From: Oegoconia quadripuncta
Lineage: Eukaryota > Arthropoda > Insecta > Lepidoptera > Autostichidae
Direction: 5' to 3'
DNA length: 64,000 nt
NCBI GenBank assembly: GCA_949316235.1
Contig: OX438749.1
Coordinates: 19,422,414-19,486,413 of the forward strand
In this document: positions 10,135-19,598 of the stretch, piece after piece
Layout of the letters: the number at the start of each line of letters is the position of its first letter
Position numbering within the stretch: the first letter of the stretch is position 1
Position numbers and translations under genes: made by a program
Notes under the pieces: generated by a model
The model's input: the letters and a program-made list of their open reading frames with translations, nothing else
Told to the model about the DNA's origin: nothing
Databases searched by the model: none

Positions 10135-10567
10135 GAAAAATATAATTGAAAACATAAATTAAAGAACAAGATATTTACACCGTAGACTGGTTTATCTGTT
10201 CTCACTGATCGGTTTATATGTATTATGTACGGAACCTAACCCCACGCACCCAACTCACCACCAATCCTATTTAATCCTTAATAAATCACATAGTTGCCTT
10301 TTACGTCGGGAAACGATAGCCTACATATACTTAAGAACCGCCTGGCAACATAGTATCACATTTCACATAAAACGTAAGTGATTCAATGCTCATATTTCTC
10401 ATAAGTACAACAGTCCCGAGCGTTCCCGCATTACTTTCATAGTTAGTTCTAGATCACATACCAACGGTTGCCAAGGTCTATGTTACACTGGCTATGTGAC
10501 ACACTGCTAGAGTGTTCATTGTACATTTACATATAAAACAATAATTCGTATTATATGATGACTTTTG
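10135..10567. other. Spacer, nothing recognised
   Basis: AT-rich unique-looking sequence without a plausible ORF. Confidence 0.4.
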
Positions 10568-10900
10568 ACGACCGATTGGTGTAGTGGATAGTGACCACGT
10601 TAGGGTTTACGATTCGGAGGTCGCGGTTCGATCCCCAGCGGGGTACATGTTTAAGTACTCGGTTTGGTTGGTGGTAGGGCGTTTTAAATATCCGCCTGGC
10701 TAGCTACCACCATCTTATCTAAATTTGCCGCCAAGCAACAATGTTAATAGCATTGTTGTGTTCCGGTTGTCAGAGATAAGATAGCCAGTCCCCAAATGTG
10801 TTGGGGTTTCCGGGTCAGTACACTTCCACCTTCGACCTCATCTTCACTTAACATCAGGTGTGATTGAGGTCAAGTACCAACCCGTTGTGCATAAAAAAAA
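10568..10900 (+). mobile_element. SINE-B copy with a different tRNA-like head
   Basis: SINE-B is defined here by GGTTCGATCCCCAGCGGGGT (B box), GTTTGGTTGGTGGTAGGGC, a middle containing CAGAGATAAGATAGCCAGTC, and a 3' end ATCAGGTGTGATTGAGGTCA followed by GTGCATAAAAAA. This copy is full length, but its head reads GACCGATTGGTGTAGTGGAT. That is closer to the SINE-A head than to the usual SINE-B head (CGCCTCCGTGGCTCAATG). Confidence 0.8.
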
Positions 10901-11593
10901 TTAACATTCCCGGGTGTCTCGTACAAGGCGTACAATGCGACCATGTGACTGTACAGATTTGCAGGTTTTAACAGCGATGGGCTCACCTTCGAATAATTTG
11001 TCGAAACGAGCCGGTTTTTATCAAACATTGCTACGAAATATCTTTCGAATACAAGTTTTTAGAGCTTCTTATGTTCAGCCGTTTCTGCGCTACAATGCAA
11101 CAGACAGATACTTAGCCATACATAGGCTTTGAGCTTATAACACCCTTCTTTTTCTGTCGGGGGTTAAAAATAAATGTTCTCGTCCGTATGTCCCATAACG
11201 GTCAGGCGACAAGAGTTAATATGCCCGATACATAGTGGAATCCTGATAGCTGGTATAATGTCCAGGACTAGGGATTTTTTACTGGCGTTCCTCGTAAAAC
11301 ACTAACGGCCTTAAACAAGTATTCAAGAAGGGCTTAACAGTTGTTTTAAGTGTGGTTACATACATTCACGTATAACGTTAAAACATTGTTGGATAGCTGT
11401 ATTTATCTTTTAGACACTATTTAATTAAGCATGTTTATTTTCTGCACAACGACAAGATGAAAGATTGTTCAATGGCAAGCAAGCAAACAAACACCGCTTT
11501 AAAGCTTAAAATATAAAGAAGATCCATTGTTAACCCTCAACGCAATAACTATTTAAGTATTTAAAATCCAAAAAACCCAACAACGTATTTTGT
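10901..11593. other. Spacer with repeat debris
   Basis: Bases 10905-11175 include CTGTCGGGGGTTAAAAATAA near 11155, part of a dispersed lepidopteran-type repeat whose relatives here include GGGCAGTCGGG at 43075 and GGACAGTCGGG at 61075. No gene seen. Confidence 0.35.
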
Positions 11594-11720
11594 CGCCCGG
11601 GTCGCGAAGTGAGAGTGGGATAGTTGTATATTTCGTCTAAGCGAATGAGCAGGACAAATATTAACTCGCGCGAAAATGTCATGCTACTAGTGCAGGTATC
11701 AAGACGAATCTAACGACACC
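11594..11720 (+). repeat. MITE family M3, copy 1
   Basis: Shares GTGGGATAGTTGTATATTTCG, GAGCAGGACAAATATTA and TGTCATGCTACTAGTGC with the segments at 33816 (inverted) and 48233. The copy at 48233 cleanly interrupts a SINE, which shows the unit is a mobile element of about 128 bp. Confidence 0.6.
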
Positions 11721-11850
11721 ATTCACTCCGACTTAGTCTACAGAATGCGCCAAAGGAACGGACATACACTTGAAAAACATTCCTTTCTTGGGCAGTCGGT
11801 TTTTTTTTCCAAATAGTTCTTACCTATGTTTTCTAAATTGGTAATTTATA
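11721..11850. other. Short spacer with repeat debris
   Basis: Contains TCTTGGGCAGTCGG near 11788, another piece of the dispersed GCAGTCGG family. Nothing else seen. Confidence 0.3.
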
Positions 11851-12027
11851 GTTTTTTTTTTATGCACGACGGGTTCGTACTTTACCTCAATCACACCTGA
11901 TGTTAAGTGAATATGAGATCGAAGGTGTAAGCGTACTGACCCGGAAACCCCAACACATTTGGCGGACTGGCTATCCTATCTCTGACAACCGGAACACAAC
12001 AATGCTATGAACATTGCTGCTTGGCAT
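11851..12027 (-). mobile_element. SINE-B, 5'-truncated
   Basis: Minus-strand copy of the 3' half only: a poly-T run (the A tail), the CAATCACACCTGATGTTAAG region and the AGATAAGATAG region, ending abruptly at TTGGCA. Confidence 0.75.
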
Positions 12028-12980
12028 TTCATGAAATATTTACAGTAAACTACAATTATATGACCTTATTGATAAAAGCTATTTTTTCCAAGGAACTTTT
12101 GCGCGTACGAACCGCACGGTACCCATACAAACTTTCATGTCCAAATTTTTCGAAATAAATAAACCCATTATAATGAAACTTTATAAGCATATAAAAAGTT
12201 TGTAGAGAGTATTTTTGAAAAAGAGTAGAAATATCTAAATTATTGTGGTTTTCAGTATTCCATAGTAACAGATAAATACATAATAGCTTTGACATGAAAG
12301 TAAAGTTTTTATTGTATATAAAAAATTTATTACATAAAGGACTATTATAATATAATTATAATATAAAAGCCAAAACTCTCACAAACACTACCCCAACCTG
12401 ATTTGATTTGAAAAAGGTATTGCTAAAATCTAGACGCCCGAGGCACCAAAGCAAGCCTAACTTTATGACCTGAGAAATCGAAGAATGCGATCTTTATGCA
12501 TCCAATGTGTAGTTTATGTGTACTGACCGCTTTATTTCTCACCACGCTACATTAATTGGTGCTAGGGATGTACTTGAATGGAAACCGATACCATTGTAAC
12601 CGAAATTCTCCGGTTGGAGATAATATTATTAAAAAAATAGATGATAATCATAAACTGTATATTACTGCGTGTGGACTAGGTAGTTGAAACAACCAAAATG
12701 GTACTACTTCGTTGGTGCTAAAACGGGAGTTGGTACCAAAATGGGGACTCGGTCACACACCGACTTCGTCGCGAACTGTCGTATCAAACGCTGATTTATG
12801 TTATAAAGAAATGCATCACTCGAGAATTTCAAATTATTGATAAAAACGGTCGCTTTTTTTTATAACCGTGAATTCTGGAAAATAACCCCCTATCAAATCT
12901 ATTTATGTATAATTTATAATTAGCTTTTAAGCTTGTCGAGTGCAGTCAAAGCGATTTTATTTATTTTGTAATTAAAAGAA
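12028..12980. other. AT-rich spacer with a dispersed repeat
   Basis: Bases about 12640-12890 (AAAATGGTACTACTTCGTTG, ACCGACTTCGTCGCGAACTG) are related to 40917-41060, and their right part to 50195-50275. Base-rich AT runs occur near 12320-12365. No gene seen. Confidence 0.4.
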
Positions 12981-13245
12981 ATCTTAATTTAACTAATGAA
13001 GGCGCCAACGGAAGGATTAACAGTTAATTTACAGTAATTGATTAAAAAACCTACTTATACTTATTACTACATTTCGGTTGATCGGTATCGGACCGGACGG
13101 AAAATAGGGTATATTCCTTAGTAATCTTAATTTATCCAATGAAGGCGCCAACGGAAGGAATATACCCTCTTAACAGTTAATTTACAATAATTGATTGAAA
13201 AACCTAGTTATACTTATTACTACATTTCGGTTAGTCGGTATCGGA
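12981..13245 (+). repeat. Two-copy tandem duplication, ~143-bp offset
   Basis: ATCTTAATTTAACTAATGAAGGCGCC to TCGGTATCGGA (12981-13095) is repeated at 13124-13245 with few changes. The second unit also contains a short inverted pair, AGGGTATATTCCTT (13106-13119) and its complement (13155-13168). Confidence 0.75.
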
Positions 13246-13700
13246 TTTCAGATTCGGTACCAATAATGGTGTTGAAACCGAAATGCGACATCTCTAACAC
13301 CTAACAGACGGTGTGCGAAATTAAATTAATATCAATGGTGAACGACCGTGTTTCTAAACGGTTATGGGCGGTGAGAATCAAAGAGTTGTTTGTATATGGT
13401 CGTGCCTTAACCGTAACTGATTTAACTACCCCATTGTCCAATATCACTAAATCATTCACTAATATCGTTAAATCACTCACTATCAATTACACATATCATT
13501 AGCCAACACTGTCCACTACTGGACATGTGGCTGTTGAACTTTATGGCTATGAACCATTGAGCTAGCGTTCACTACCTACCGACCTTTAAAACACCTGCAG
13601 GAAAAGCTTCCATCGGGTCACGATCTGGAGTGGCCCGTATGGAAGTCAGTCAATAGACTACTTACCGGAGTCGGTGGATGCCGCACATGTCAAGTGGCTT
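13246..13700. other. Spacer, nothing recognised
   Basis: Overlapping short ORFs on both strands near 13300-13500 show no domain. Likely non-coding. Confidence 0.35.
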
Positions 13701-14038
13701 AACCGCCTCCGTAGCTCAATGTAAACAATGGGGTGGTTTATGATTCTGAGGTCGCGGGTTCGATCACCAGCGGGTGCATGTTTAGTACTCGGTTTGGTTG
13801 GTGCTAGGGCATTTTAATTGTCCGCCTGGCTAGCTACCACCATATTATCTAAATCTGCCGATAAACAGCAATGTTAATAGAGTTGTTGTGGGCCGGTTGT
13901 CAGAGATAAGATAGCCAGTCCCCCAAATAGTTAGGATGGGGTTTTTTCGGGTTAGTACACTGCCTCCTTTGGCCTCATCTTCACTTAACATCAGGTGTGA
14001 TTGAGATCAAGTGGTAACCCGCTGTGCATAAAAAAAGA
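13701..14038 (+). mobile_element. SINE-B, full length
   Basis: Carries the usual SINE-B head: CCGCCTCCGTAGCTCAATG serves as the A-box region and GGGTTCGATC as the B box. It ends in GTGCATAAAAAAAG. A fold-back element follows within about 15 bases. Confidence 0.85.
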
Positions 14039-14052
14039 AAGTATTGCTACAC

Positions 14053-14272
14053 GAACGACTTTTTTCACAGTTTAAATGCTTGTCATTGTTTTATTATTTA
14101 GTAATAAAGGCCGTTCCTAAAATTATAGTAGGTTAAAGGTGTGGTGGTCCGACACGCACTTAGCCGGTTTTTGTAAACATCGAATTTATAATAATCACCT
14201 CATTGTATTTGCGCAATATAATTACTAAATAATAAAACAATGACAAGCATTTAAACTGTGCAAAAAATTATG
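14053..14272. mobile_element. Fold-back MITE next to SINE-B
   Basis: Left arm about 14056-14106 (GACTTTTTTCACAGTTTAAA ... TTATTTAGTAAT) and right arm about 14221-14268 (ATTACTAAATAATAAAACAA ... CTGTGCAAAAAA) are inverted repeats of about 50 bp. The spacer holds GGTCCGACACGCACTTAGCC. A second copy at 47283-47470 keeps only one arm. Confidence 0.7.
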
Positions 14273-15129
14273 TCTTACCAAACACATTGTTTCTTGACCG
14301 TCGTGGCGTTTAAACAGAGATGCACTCAGGCGTAGTGGTGGGACATTTCTAAAACATTTCCTTAAAGCTGAAACTTCAGGTAATGTGTCCGTCACGTATT
14401 GTCACGCATTTGTCCGGCGCACTGTCAATGTCATCTAGAATATTTAATAAGTTACCTAATTACGTTAAAAACGAAGCGAAATTCATACAATTATTAACAC
14501 AACTATTAATTAAAAAATGCTATTACACAATAAATGATACATGATCGACAATTTTAAAAATATAATAATAATTAAATAACATAAATAAATAATAATATAA
14601 TAAAAATAAATAACATATGTGAATAATAATATAAATAAATTGCATAAATAAATAATAATATAATGCAAATAAATATACTATTAATAATTAATTTAAAGGA
14701 AAATAATAATATAATTCGAATACAATGGTAAAAATACATATGATGTACACTAACAATAGATTAATTATCTAGCTAGTAATTGTGAATAATGAATTAAGAA
14801 CCTATTCTTAATACAGTACCTAATAAATAATTATTTCAATTAGTGCATGCTACTCTCTCATGTTGATGTGCCTTCATAAGGTCCTTTTTGATATAGTACA
14901 CCATAATAACATTAAAACAAAACATAAGGAATGCAATAAATGATTTGAGTTTGAGTTTAGTAATTAATGATTGTCCTAAGCAAATTTAAAACTTTCTTAC
15001 TTTCAAAAATTAAGGCAAAAAAGTTATTAACACTTTCGCGGACACTAAACGCTTGTAGACGTAATAACAATAAAACCTCTATTGTGTCTGGCTCACTGTC
15101 CGTGAAAGTGTATAAAAAAATCTGCATGA
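14273..15129. other. AT-rich low-complexity spacer
   Basis: About 14560-14720 is a run of ATAATAATATAAATAAAT-like sequence. Overlapping antisense ORFs at 14957-15226 span the LTR border and are judged spurious. Confidence 0.5.
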
Positions 15130-15133
15130 ATCT
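15130..15133. repeat. Target duplication ATCT, left copy
   Basis: ATCT precedes the 5' LTR and is repeated at 32082-32085 after the 3' LTR. A 4-bp duplication fits errantivirus/gypsy integration. Confidence 0.85.
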
Positions 15134-15354
15134 AGTTACCAAGCCGTAAGGCCTGGTATTAGCTGACGCTGCACCCGGAATCGAGGCTACACGCACCGAC
15201 TTATTGCTAGTATTGTCTTTATGCATTTCTGATGTACCATTTATTATTTTTGAATGTAATCAGTCTCATAACAGCTCTCTTTGAGTAAACATTATCTTTT
15301 GTCATTAAATTAGTCTTTTTTAAAAACCCTTTTTCCGACCGCCAATACGTAACT
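15134..15354 (+). repeat. Errantivirus 5' LTR
   Basis: 221 bp, matching 31861-32081. No TATA box is evident. TCAGTC at 15260-15265 fits the initiator type used by TATA-less gypsy-group LTRs; the 3' LTR has TCAGCC at that place. Confidence 0.9.
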
Positions 15355-15364
15355 GGCGCAGTCG
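15354..15364 (+). promoter_or_regulatory. Errantivirus primer-binding site
   Basis: TGGCGCAGTCG starts at the last T of the LTR. From memory this matches the serine-tRNA primer site of the 17.6/297/TED-type insect elements. Confidence 0.7.
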
Positions 15365-15555
15365 ATATTCTCGCGGTACACCTGAAAACTTTCTACAATC
15401 GAGAGTTGGCGCGGTATATCTCTCTATCGCGCCGGGTGAAGAAAGAAGCAGTCTACAAGCACGAAGTAGCTGGCAGCCGCGAAGGAACCTCTCCCCAACT
15501 GGCGGTCACCTTTGGAGCTTGGAGTCCGGAGAATTGGAATCCACGCTGCAGCTGT

Positions 15556-15590
15556 ATGAGACCCGATCAGGAAATGCAAACACTACTGTG
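15556..15590 (+). other. Possible leader exon for spliced env mRNA
   Basis: Two in-frame ATGs (15556 and 15574) precede a good splice donor, GTG/GTGAGC, with the intron starting at 15591. The frame runs to a stop just beyond the donor, so unspliced it codes only a short peptide. The exon ends in phase 2. An acceptor at 30177/30178 (TTGTTCCAG) has the matching phase for the env frame. Splicing of env from a 5' leader is known for gypsy-type errantiviruses; its use here is inferred. Confidence 0.5.
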
Positions 15591-15748
15591 GTGAGCACTC
15601 GTTCATTTACCAAGTTCCTTTGCTCTATTTCCTATCGTATAGTTTAGACACCTTATTTACATACTTAAGTACCACGTGTGTCCGTCTGTACGCTATTATC
15701 GCTATAGATTTGTCCTTGTCAATTTCCGAGGCACAGGCTCACGTAACA

Positions 15749-16734
15749 ATGTCGGAATCAGATTTCAAAACATTGTCCGACTTAATGCCGCGTTACGATG
15801 GCAATCCGAAACTATTGAATATGTTTATTTCTGATGTAGATAATTTATTACAGCTGTTCGATATTAAAGAGCCATTATCGCACTTAGTAGTATGCCTTAT
15901 AAAAAGTAGGCTTTGCGGAAATGCGCTCGATGCCCTTGCATATGAAAAAGCCCTCCTTAGTTGGGATCAAATTAAGAATGCATTAGTACGTCGTTTGGGC
16001 GACCCTCGCAATGAGATCCAGGTGATGCAGGACCTCACACGCGCTCGACGTCTTAAGTCCGAGGACTCTGAAGCGTACGGAAAACGTTTACGCGAAATTT
16101 TAGAAACTCTGTACTCGGTAGGTAACAATTCGGATAAGTCTTACTATGAGCAAATGGTTATCGAGCAGTACGTAAACCAGTTAGAGTTTCACGTGTCGTT
16201 GGGCGTTCGTATTACAAGGCCAATGACCTTAGAAGGCGCTATCATTGCTGCTCGGCAGGAGGAAGCAAGACTCGCTTGTAATCCCCCACCTGGAATGGTT
16301 CAAAATAAGCCGAAGGTCGATACAATTAGAAGTAATAACTTCCCTCGTTCATCAGGCCCCTTTAATACTAATAATGCGCAACCTCATTTCTCACAAAATT
16401 GCCAACCACAATTTTTGCAAAATGTACAACCCCAATCTAGCTGGCCGGCAGAACAACGTCAGCCGAGACAACCAATGCTACCATGGCACCAAAAACCAAA
16501 CCAAGGTAATTTTAGAAGTAATAATAATTCTGGCACATTTAGGAATTCCGGGAACTTCAGACAACAGAATATACCGTTCAACTCTGGCAACCAAGCCCAG
16601 AAAAACTCCACTGATGTCACCATGCGGTCAGTAGCCAAGCCGCAAACGCCTAACTTTGGGCAGGACCTATTTTGCATGCCTCAGGAGCAGCAGCCTTTCT
16701 CGAACCCTGTACCACAGGAGTTCCACGCTGACGG
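15749..16734 (+). pseudogene. gag: Errantivirus gag, 5' part, split by a LINE
   Basis: The frame is open from 15620, but the likely start is ATG 15749. The product begins MSESDFKTLSDLMPRYDGNP and continues through a helical capsid-like region (SWDQIKNALVRRLGDPRNE) typical of errantivirus Gag, then a Gln/Asn/Pro-rich tail without zinc knuckles. At 16735 the frame enters the tail of the inserted LINE and stops at 16789, so its last 17 or so residues are LINE-derived. The remaining native gag codons resume at 26382. Gag would form the particle core; this copy should yield a slightly truncated, foreign-ended version and cannot reach pol by frameshifting. Confidence 0.8.
16728..16734. repeat. Target duplication CTGACGG, left copy
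   Basis: Repeated at 26375-26381. The two copies sit in the same gag frame, so they mark the LINE insertion point. Confidence 0.75.
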
Positions 16735-17051
16735 CGGCGATTATAAGAATAATTATAAGAATAAGAATAATTTATTTAACCACAGGTAAAATTCAGTAGT
16801 TTACAACCGGTAAAATTTTGTAATATTAATTAGAATCTCTAAAAGTACGTTCCCAGCCGATGCTCATGCTAAGCATTAAAAATACTTGTGTTATAAGCAT
16901 CAGCTGCCAACTCCTCAATGGACTCCTAAATTTACATTAATAGAACAAAATCTAAGCAAACCTGTGTTTGTTATCGCCTGTGTGTGAGGGAGATATTAAA
17001 TTTTATGTGTATAGTGTAAGTGCTTGAAAGGGTCTACGTGCGCGTGGGTGT

Positions 17052-17057
17052 ATGTAT

Positions 17058-17128
<71 letters not shown>

Positions 17129-17158
17129 TGTGTGTGTGTGTGTGCGTGTGCGTGTGTG
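17052..17158 (+). repeat. (TG)n microsatellite in the LINE 3' UTR
   Basis: About 107 bp of almost pure TG, with a few A and C interruptions at the right end. It lies between the LINE tail and the inner LTR. The ORFs it creates on both strands are artefacts. Confidence 0.95.
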
Positions 17159-17195
17159 AGCCACGAGAAATTACTATTACTTTTGTATTATATTG

Positions 17196-17199
17196 TATA
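17196..17199. repeat. Target duplication TATA, left copy
   Basis: TATA abuts the inner 5' LTR and recurs at 22560-22563. The site is TA-rich, so the exact length could be misjudged by a base. Confidence 0.7.
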
Positions 17200-17558
17200 T
17201 GTCGGCGGTAGTTAAAGAAAGTCATCGCATGCACCCGAGCTACGTCACTTCGAGCAAGACGACACGTCAATCGTGCGTTTACGTGTTCGCAGAACGTGCA
17301 TCGAGCGGGGGCGACCTTTCACTTTGCTATAAAAGCGACACTCCGGCCGGTCTGGCATTCATTCTTCCACCAACTCGGTGCACGGACTGTAGTCTTGCTC
17401 TTACTTGTTTGTGAATTATTATTTGTTAATTAATTAAATTAAATAATCGTAATTAGTGAATTACTTTATGAAGCGAATAATTATTTTGTTAAATAAAAAT
17501 TACCCTTCTTTGAAACCGAACTACGCTGGTTTTAATTATGGACGGCCCTGCTCCTACA
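17200..17558 (+). repeat. Mdg3-like 5' LTR
   Basis: Contains TATAAAAG at 17328-17335, a plausible start region about 25-30 bases downstream, and AATAAA at 17492-17497. The gag start codon lies within its last 21 bases. Confidence 0.92.
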
Positions 17559-19598
17559 TCAGAAGTGGGATCGGAACATCAGCCCACAGATGACGCACCA
17601 AGGTCAGGAGTAGCCGCTCAGATGGCTTTGTTTTCTGCTAGCATGGAGAATATCTTTAGAAGAATGGCCGATGAGATAATGAAACCTTCCACATCATCAT
17701 CTTCTTCTATTTCACTGATTAAGTTTGATCCTGATGACCCGGATGTGGACATAGAAGGGTGGATTAATTTAACAGAACTGGTGATAAAAACCAAAAAGTT
17801 AGAAGGAGTGGACTTACTTTTAGCGGTAAGCAATGCTCTAAAGGGACCAGCTGCTAGTTGTTTAACTAAAATCAGCCATAGCGATATTTCGTGGACCAAT
17901 ATAAAAGATGTGCTTGTGTCCAAATTTTCAAAGCCTATGACAATGCAAGACCACTTTGACAAGATCATTAAATTTCAATTTCTGAAAGAAGAAGAAGCTT
18001 CCCAAGCAGGTTTACGTTTATGGCAGTTAATAGAAAAGATTCCCAACGCTGAATTACCGGAGAACGTTATAACTGGTTTCACCGTCTCCGTCCTGTCTCA
18101 CTGCAACGACGTCATCAGGCGCGAGTTAAACGCTACTATTATCACTAATAAGACGCAGCTGTTTCGCATTCTTCGAGGAGTCACGCTGAAAAGGAAGTCA
18201 AACGATACTGATATAACAGAACCCGAACCAAAGAAGCCTCGCATATCTATCCCAAACCAATTTCGAGGCAACTGCCATTACTGCGGAAGGATTGGCCACC
18301 GAGGCAGTGAGTGTCGAGACAAAATTCGCGCTAGAATATCTACAAACCAATCATCTAAGCTGGAAATACAGAAAGAAAAGCCTACTGTTACCTGTTATGT
18401 CTGTGGTGAGCCGGGACACGTCGCCTCGTCCTGCCCTGCACGTCGTGAAAAGACGAAAACTCCAACTAGCACCAAAGAAGTTAACCTGTGCACAAAGGCT
18501 GCGCGGGGTACCTTGGAGGTTGAAGGTAACAATATCGCATTTATCTTCGATTCTGGATCTGAGTGTAGTCTAGTTAAGGAAAGTCAGTCCCACTTGCTAG
18601 GTGGGAAAAGGTCTCATGATTTAATTAAGATGGTCGGTATTGGTTATAGTAGCATCGAAAGTTTTATGCAGATCACGTGCACCGTTTTCATTCAAAACAT
18701 CCCAATGGCTATAACTTTCCATGTGATTCCAGATGACTGTATGAGAGAAAACATCTTGCTGGGTCGAGATGTGTTAGATTCTGGAATATCTGTTAGGATC
18801 AGTAACGAGTCTTTAGTGTTCGAACAGAAGCTAAATAAATCTTCTTCGAAAAATTGTGCCTTTTTAGAACTTGATTCAATTGATACAGATCTAACCGGTC
18901 TCGACAAAGTTAAGTTATTGTCAATTCTGAACAAGTATTCCAACTGTTTTATACAAGATCTCCCAAAAACACGAATCAAAACAGGTGAGCTGATAATAAA
19001 ACTTGTAGAGCCCAACAAACTTGTTCAAAGACGCCCTTATAGATTATCTCCAGGAGAACTCGAAACGGTCGATAAGAAGGTGAAGGAACTATTAGATGCC
19101 AACATTATTCGCGAAAGTTCATCTCCTTATTCCAGCCCCATACTGCTAGTGAAAAAGAAAGACGGCAGCGAGCGCTTGTGTGTAGATTACAGGGAGTTAA
19201 ATAATAATACCGTGCATGATAGTTATCCTCTACCATTGATTAGCGATCAGATAGACAAACTTAATGGGGCTCACTATTTTTCCAATGTTGACATGGTTTC
19301 TGGTTTCCATCAGCTTCCAGTTCATGAAGATTCCATTCAACTAACAGCCTTTGTTACACCAAGAGGACATTATGAATATCTCGCAATGCCCTTTGGGCTT
19401 AGGAATGCCCCTCAGGTGTTTCAAAGAGCAATCAATACCGCTCTTCGACCCCTGGACGATAATAAAATCCTAGTATACCTCGACGACGTCCTCTCTACAT
19501 CCACTACTGTAGACGAGGGCTTATCCCGTTTAGATAAATTGCTCGAAAGGTTGTCCGATTGTGGATTTTCGTTTAACTTCAACAAATGTAAATCATGA
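17538..19598 (+). CDS. Gag-protease-RT part of the Mdg3-like polyprotein, frame broken
   Basis: 686 residues from ATG 17538, which lies inside the 5' LTR. Gag is followed by two CX2CX4HX4C zinc knuckles (CHYCGRIGHRGSEC near 246 and CYVCGEPGHVASSC near 286), a protease with FDSGSE (Asp near 338), and RT with the YLDD motif at 647-650. The frame ends TGA at 19596-19598. The next frame opens at an ATG overlapping that stop (ATGA) and continues the RT thumb, so gag and pol were probably one ORF before a one-base change. Whether a -1 shift could occur here is unknown; I see no strong slippery heptamer. It encodes the structural proteins and the first part of the replication enzyme of this element. 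Confidence 0.85.
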   Translation: MDGPAPTSEVGSEHQPTDDAPRSGVAAQMALFSASMENIFRRMADEIMKPSTSSSSSISLIKFDPDDPDVDIEGWINLTELVIKTKKLEGVDLLLAVSNALKGPAASCLTKISHSDISWTNIKDVLVSKFSKPMTMQDHFDKIIKFQFLKEEEASQAGLRLWQLIEKIPNAELPENVITGFTVSVLSHCNDVIRRELNATIITNKTQLFRILRGVTLKRKSNDTDITEPEPKKPRISIPNQFRGNCHYCGRIGHRGSECRDKIRARISTNQSSKLEIQKEKPTVTCYVCGEPGHVASSCPARREKTKTPTSTKEVNLCTKAARGTLEVEGNNIAFIFDSGSECSLVKESQSHLLGGKRSHDLIKMVGIGYSSIESFMQITCTVFIQNIPMAITFHVIPDDCMRENILLGRDVLDSGISVRISNESLVFEQKLNKSSSKNCAFLELDSIDTDLTGLDKVKLLSILNKYSNCFIQDLPKTRIKTGELIIKLVEPNKLVQRRPYRLSPGELETVDKKVKELLDANIIRESSSPYSSPILLVKKKDGSERLCVDYRELNNNTVHDSYPLPLISDQIDKLNGAHYFSNVDMVSGFHQLPVHEDSIQLTAFVTPRGHYEYLAMPFGLRNAPQVFQRAINTALRPLDDNKILVYLDDVLSTSTTVDEGLSRLDKLLERLSDCGFSFNFNKCKS
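17559..17577 (+). promoter_or_regulatory. tRNA-Leu-type primer-binding site inside gag
   Basis: TCAGAAGTGGGATCGGAAC begins right after the LTR. It closely fits the complement of a leucine tRNA acceptor/T-arm region, starting a few bases in from the CCA end. It also encodes Gag residues 8-14. Confidence 0.6.

Noticed and set aside
10560..10640. Possible tRNA gene in the SINE-B head
   Set aside because: The head belongs to a multi-copy SINE with a conserved non-tRNA body.
17024..17270. Val/Cys and Thr/His repeat ORFs on both strands
   Set aside because: They are translations of the (TG)n microsatellite and have no start context or domain.
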